A stretch of 64,000 nt of DNA from Paenibacillus mendelii (lineage in GTDB: Bacteria > Bacillota > Bacilli > Paenibacillales > Paenibacillaceae), in the NCBI RefSeq assembly GCF_024498075.1, contig NZ_JANHOF010000002.1, positions 757,183 through 821,182 of the forward strand. Reading direction: 5' to 3'. The notes under the pieces are model-generated. The model made no database searches and was not told the origin of the DNA. It saw only the letters and a program-made list of their open reading frames with translations. Shown here in pieces: positions 62,023 to 64,000 of the stretch (positions are counted from its first letter, which is position 1; each line of letters begins with the position of its first letter). A program made the translations under genes and the position numbers.

Positions 62023-62035
62023 TTATATATAATTA
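62023..62035 (-). promoter_or_regulatory. Candidate GntR operator, copy 1
   Basis: TTATATATAATTA, identical to 62932-62944 in front of gntR. FadR-type regulators commonly bind short palindromes in their own and their target promoters. AT-richness makes chance agreement possible. Confidence 0.4.
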
Positions 62036-62139
62036 GTAAAATGACGTCAATATAAATCATGTTCCGTTGTTCAGCCTACCGAGTCGTCATCCATTCTTAG
62101 GCGCACACGGCTCCTTCATTACTTACGTCGGTGTAAAAA

Positions 62140-62173
62140 AGAACTGTCCCATGTTCTGCTATAGGACAGCTCT
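62140..62173 (-). terminator. Terminator of gntR
   Basis: AGAGCTGTCC pairs with GGACAGTTCT (minus strand), followed by a six-base T run. It separates the regulator transcript from the catabolic operon. Confidence 0.82.
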
Positions 62174-62195
62174 TCCTGTGATAAAGGCCATGCAC

Positions 62196-62900
62196 TTAAA
62201 TCCATTCATTCTGGGCAAGCTCTGTTCGGTCAAACATTCCAATATCAACAAATTCCCGGTATGAACGATGAATATGTTCTCTCATGACTTGTTCTGCATG
62301 ATCGGGGTCGCCTTGCTTCAGCGCCTCGATCAGCTCCCAATGCTCCGAGACTTCCCTCTCCTTACTGAATTTCTTACCTACGATCCGATTAACCAACTGG
62401 ACGCGGAAGGAGATGAACTCGAACATGTTTAACAGGACCGAATGTTTGGACAATTTAAAGATGTAATGGTGAATGTACCCCGAATCCTGCTGCAAAGAAG
62501 GAATCGAATCATCCAAAAGTCTCTTCTTCATTTCTTCATAAAACTGCTCCAAATGACGGATGTCATTAATTGAAGCATTCTGTACAGCAAGCCGGATCGC
62601 CATTCCTTCCAATACAGCGCGATACGAATAGATTTCAAAAATATCCATGGCACTGAACGTTCGGACAAGCGGTCCTTTATTAGGAACAATGATTACAACA
62701 CCTTCACCCGCTAACTGGCGGATTGCTTCACGAATCGGAGTCTGGCTGATCTCAAGCTCACGAGCCAATCGCGTCTCCACGATCCTGTCCCCGGGATTCA
62801 ACTCGCCTGCAACAATCTTCTGTTTTATGAGCGCTACAATCGTCGTACTTAAGCTGTGTTTATCCGCAGCCTTCATATCCGTGGAACCTAGCATGTTCAT
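62196..62900 (-). CDS. GntR family regulator, FadR/FCD subfamily
   Basis: 234 residues. N-terminal winged HTH: RIVETRLARELEISQTPIREAIRQLAGEGVVIIVPNKG; C-terminal FCD effector domain, all helical, with RAVLEGMAIRLAVQN, FYEEMKKRL, HHYIFKLSKH and EHWELIEALKQGDPDHAEQVMREHI (metal/ligand His residues). Members sense carboxylic acids and amino-acid breakdown products. It precedes the M20-to-SDR cluster and is its probable repressor. Confidence 0.93.
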   Translation of the reverse strand: MNMLGSTDMKAADKHSLSTTIVALIKQKIVAGELNPGDRIVETRLARELEISQTPIREAIRQLAGEGVVIIVPNKGPLVRTFSAMDIFEIYSYRAVLEGMAIRLAVQNASINDIRHLEQFYEEMKKRLLDDSIPSLQQDSGYIHHYIFKLSKHSVLLNMFEFISFRVQLVNRIVGKKFSKEREVSEHWELIEALKQGDPDHAEQVMREHIHRSYREFVDIGMFDRTELAQNEWI

Positions 62901-62931
62901 TCACCCTTATTTCTTAGTTAGATCTTTCTTT

Positions 62932-62944
62932 TTATATATAATTA
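62932..62944 (-). promoter_or_regulatory. Candidate GntR operator, copy 2 (autoregulation)
   Basis: TTATATATAATTA lies 32 bases before the gntR ATG, inside an extremely AT-rich promoter region (62915-62985). Confidence 0.4.
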
Positions 62945-63020
62945 TTTTTTATTATATATATCAATACATATTTGTGTCAAATATATCTGTCACGAATTCT
63001 ATTATACAACAGGTCCATTT

Positions 63021-63050
63021 AAAAAAGCGCCTCCTGCTAGGAAGCGCCCT
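63021..63050 (-). terminator. Distal terminator of the tRNA operon
   Basis: GGGCGCTTCC and GGAGGCGCTTTTTT (minus strand) form a stem with one mispair and a six-base T run. Confidence 0.82.
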
Positions 63051-63058
63051 TATAACAC

Positions 63059-63090
63059 AAAACGCCGATTACACAATGTGTAATCGGCGA
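63059..63090 (-). terminator. Proximal terminator of the tRNA operon
   Basis: CGCCGATTACACA (63063-63075) and TGTGTAATCGGCG (63077-63089) form a 13-base perfect inverted repeat, followed on the minus strand by TTTTGTG. Confidence 0.88.
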
Positions 63091-63117
63091 TCAATCAACG
63101 TATTATTGGAGTAATTG

Positions 63118-63199
63118 TGGTGCCGGTGAGAGGACTCGAACCTCCACGGTTTCCCTCACGATTTTGAGTCGCGCGCGTCTGCCATTCCGCCACACCGGC
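63118..63199 (-). tRNA. tRNA-Leu (CAA)
   Basis: 82 bases with CCA. Acceptor GCCGGTG pairs with CACCGGC; anticodon loop CTCAAAA gives CAA. Long variable arm, as for class II tRNAs. Last tRNA of the transcript. Confidence 0.95.
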
Positions 63200-63251
63200 A
63201 TAGTGAAGCTATTATTGAATCGATTCACGAGCGTCGGAACCGATCGAATAT

Positions 63252-63328
63252 TGGCGTGCCCTAAGAGATTCGAACTCCTGACCTTTTGATTCGAAGTCAA
63301 ACGCTCTATCCAGCTGAGCTAAGGGCAC
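63252..63328 (-). tRNA. tRNA-Arg (UCG)
   Basis: 77 bases with CCA. Acceptor GTGCCC pairs with GGGCAC; anticodon stem TTTGA/TCAAA holds loop CTTCGAA, anticodon UCG. It stands between Cys and Leu genes, which are neighbours in the equivalent Bacillus clusters. Confidence 0.92.
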
Positions 63329-63342
63329 TTAAAAATAAATTG

Positions 63343-63416
63343 TGGAGGCGCCACCCAGATTCGAACTGGGGGTAGAGCTTTTGCAGAGCTCTGCCTTACC
63401 ACTTGGCTATGGCGCC
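63343..63416 (-). tRNA. tRNA-Cys (GCA)
   Basis: 74 bases with CCA. Acceptor GGCGCCA opposite TGGCGCC; anticodon loop CTGCAAA. Confidence 0.95.
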
Positions 63417-63424
63417 ATATAATA

Positions 63425-63499
63425 TGGAGCGGAAGACGGGAATCGAACCCGCGACCCTCGCCTTGGCAAGGCGATGCTCTACCGCTGAGCCACTTCCGC
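63425..63499 (-). tRNA. tRNA-Gly (GCC)
   Basis: 75 bases with CCA. Acceptor GCGGAAG opposite CTTCCGC; anticodon loop TTGCCAA. Confidence 0.95.
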
Positions 63500-63506
63500 A
63501 AATAAA

Positions 63507-63581
63507 TGGCTGGGGATCCAGGGATCGAACCTGGGAATGACGGAGTCAAAGTCCGTTGCCTTACCGCTTGGCTAATCCCCA
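63507..63581 (-). tRNA. tRNA-Gln (UUG)
   Basis: 75 bases with CCA. Acceptor TGGGGAT opposite ATCCCCA; anticodon loop CTTTGAC. Confidence 0.95.
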
Positions 63582-63589
63582 ATACTTAA

Positions 63590-63666
63590 TGGGGCGATCG
63601 AGGGGAATTGAACCCCCGAATGTCGGAATCACAATCCGATGCGTTAACCACTTCGCCACGACCGCC
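63590..63666 (-). tRNA. tRNA-His (GUG)
   Basis: 77 bases with CCA, counting the G at position -1 that pairs with C73, as expected for tRNA-His; anticodon loop TTGTGAT. Confidence 0.95.
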
Positions 63667-63679
63667 ATAAGAAACTGGT

Positions 63680-63753
63680 TGGCAGGGGCAGCAGGAATTG
63701 AACCCACACTAACGGTTTTGGAGACCGCTGTTCTACCTTTAAACTATGCCCCT
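63680..63753 (-). tRNA. tRNA-Trp (CCA)
   Basis: 74 bases with CCA end. Acceptor AGGGGCA opposite TGCCCCT; anticodon loop CTCCAAA. Confidence 0.95.
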
Positions 63754-63759
63754 AAAAAC

Positions 63760-63845
63760 TGGTGGAGGATGATGGATTCGAACCACCGAACTCGTCAGAG
63801 AACAGATTTACAGTCTGCTGCGTTTGGCCACTTCGCTAATCCTCC
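63760..63845 (-). tRNA. tRNA-Tyr (GUA)
   Basis: 86 bases with CCA and a long variable arm. Acceptor GGAGGAT opposite ATCCTCC; anticodon loop CTGTAAA. Confidence 0.95.
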
Positions 63846-63850
63846 ATGGA

Positions 63851-63926
<76 letters not shown>

Positions 63927-63942
63927 ATATTCAATTGAAAAA

Positions 63943-64000
63943 TGGTGGCTCGGGACGGAATCGAACCGCCGACACGAGGATTTTCAGTCCTCTGCTCTAC
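63943..64000 (-). tRNA. tRNA-Phe (GAA), cut by window end
   Basis: 58 bases of the 3' part with CCA; anticodon loop CTGAAAA. The 5' acceptor strand and most of the D arm lie outside the window. Confidence 0.93.

Larger units (their letters stand above)
61808..62195 (-). promoter_or_regulatory. Promoter/operator region of the 53-62 kb cluster
   Basis: AT-rich gap between gntR and the first catabolic gene. It contains the palindrome AATTATATATAATT at 62021-62034, whose core is repeated upstream of gntR, and the gntR terminator at 62140-62173. No gene was found in it. Confidence 0.55.

Overview
The window reads as chromosomal DNA of a spore-forming Paenibacillus-like bacterium (Bacillota, Paenibacillaceae). 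The grounds are an sspI spore-protein gene next to a ysgA-type rRNA methyltransferase, a Bacillus-type tRNA cluster with encoded CCA ends, many strong GGAGG-type ribosome sites with frequent TTG and GTG starts, LiaRS and YesMN two-component pairs, and a dense set of carbohydrate operons with orphan (ATPase-less) ABC importers. No phage, transposase, CRISPR array or rRNA gene is visible.

Layout. 1-1.0 kb: 3' part of a ROK regulator. 1.2-6.1 kb: ugpC-A-E-B-Q on the minus strand, a glycerol-3-phosphate / glycerophosphodiester importer plus phosphodiesterase, with a cre-like box upstream. 6.5-11.8 kb: sorbitol locus, with gutR (STAND ATPase/TPR activator) converging on fructokinase-gutB-HAD phosphatase. 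12.1-13.6 kb: a second polyol/sugar dehydrogenase and a short MgtC protein. 13.8-16.8 kb: TrmH methyltransferase, Ktr potassium-channel subunit, sspI, lone phnM. 16.9-21.1 kb: LacI regulator with two Gfo/Idh/MocA oxidoreductases and a ThuA protein. 21.3-24.8 kb: paired TM2 and paired DUF445 membrane proteins, followed by about 900 bp of GC-rich tandem repeats and a second repeat family. 25.7-32.8 kb: prfC, zwf, a YwmB-like protein, two small hypothetical genes, moeA.

33.0-47.7 kb is a mannose-glycan utilisation island on the minus strand: YesM/YesN-type sensor and regulator, a solute-binding lipoprotein, two permeases, GH125, a large clan GH-A hydrolase and GH38. It sits between moeA and mobB. 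The importer gene is followed by a terminator-like hairpin and tandem hairpin repeats, which would separate binding-protein expression from permease and hydrolase expression. 48.5-52.7 kb is a cell-envelope stress module (liaR, liaS, two PspA/IM30 proteins, a PspC protein, a LiaI-like membrane protein) without a recognisable liaF.

53.0-62.9 kb is a minus-strand catabolic cluster under a FadR-type GntR regulator: two M20 amidohydrolases, class V aminotransferase, Gfo/Idh oxidoreductase, D-threonine-aldolase/D-serine-dehydratase-type PLP enzyme, RidA, M81 (MlrC) peptidase and an SDR dehydrogenase. No transporter is in it and I do not know the substrate; it is the best candidate for an undescribed pathway. 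63.1-64.0 kb: ten tRNA genes on the minus strand ending at tandem terminators, the last cut by the window edge.
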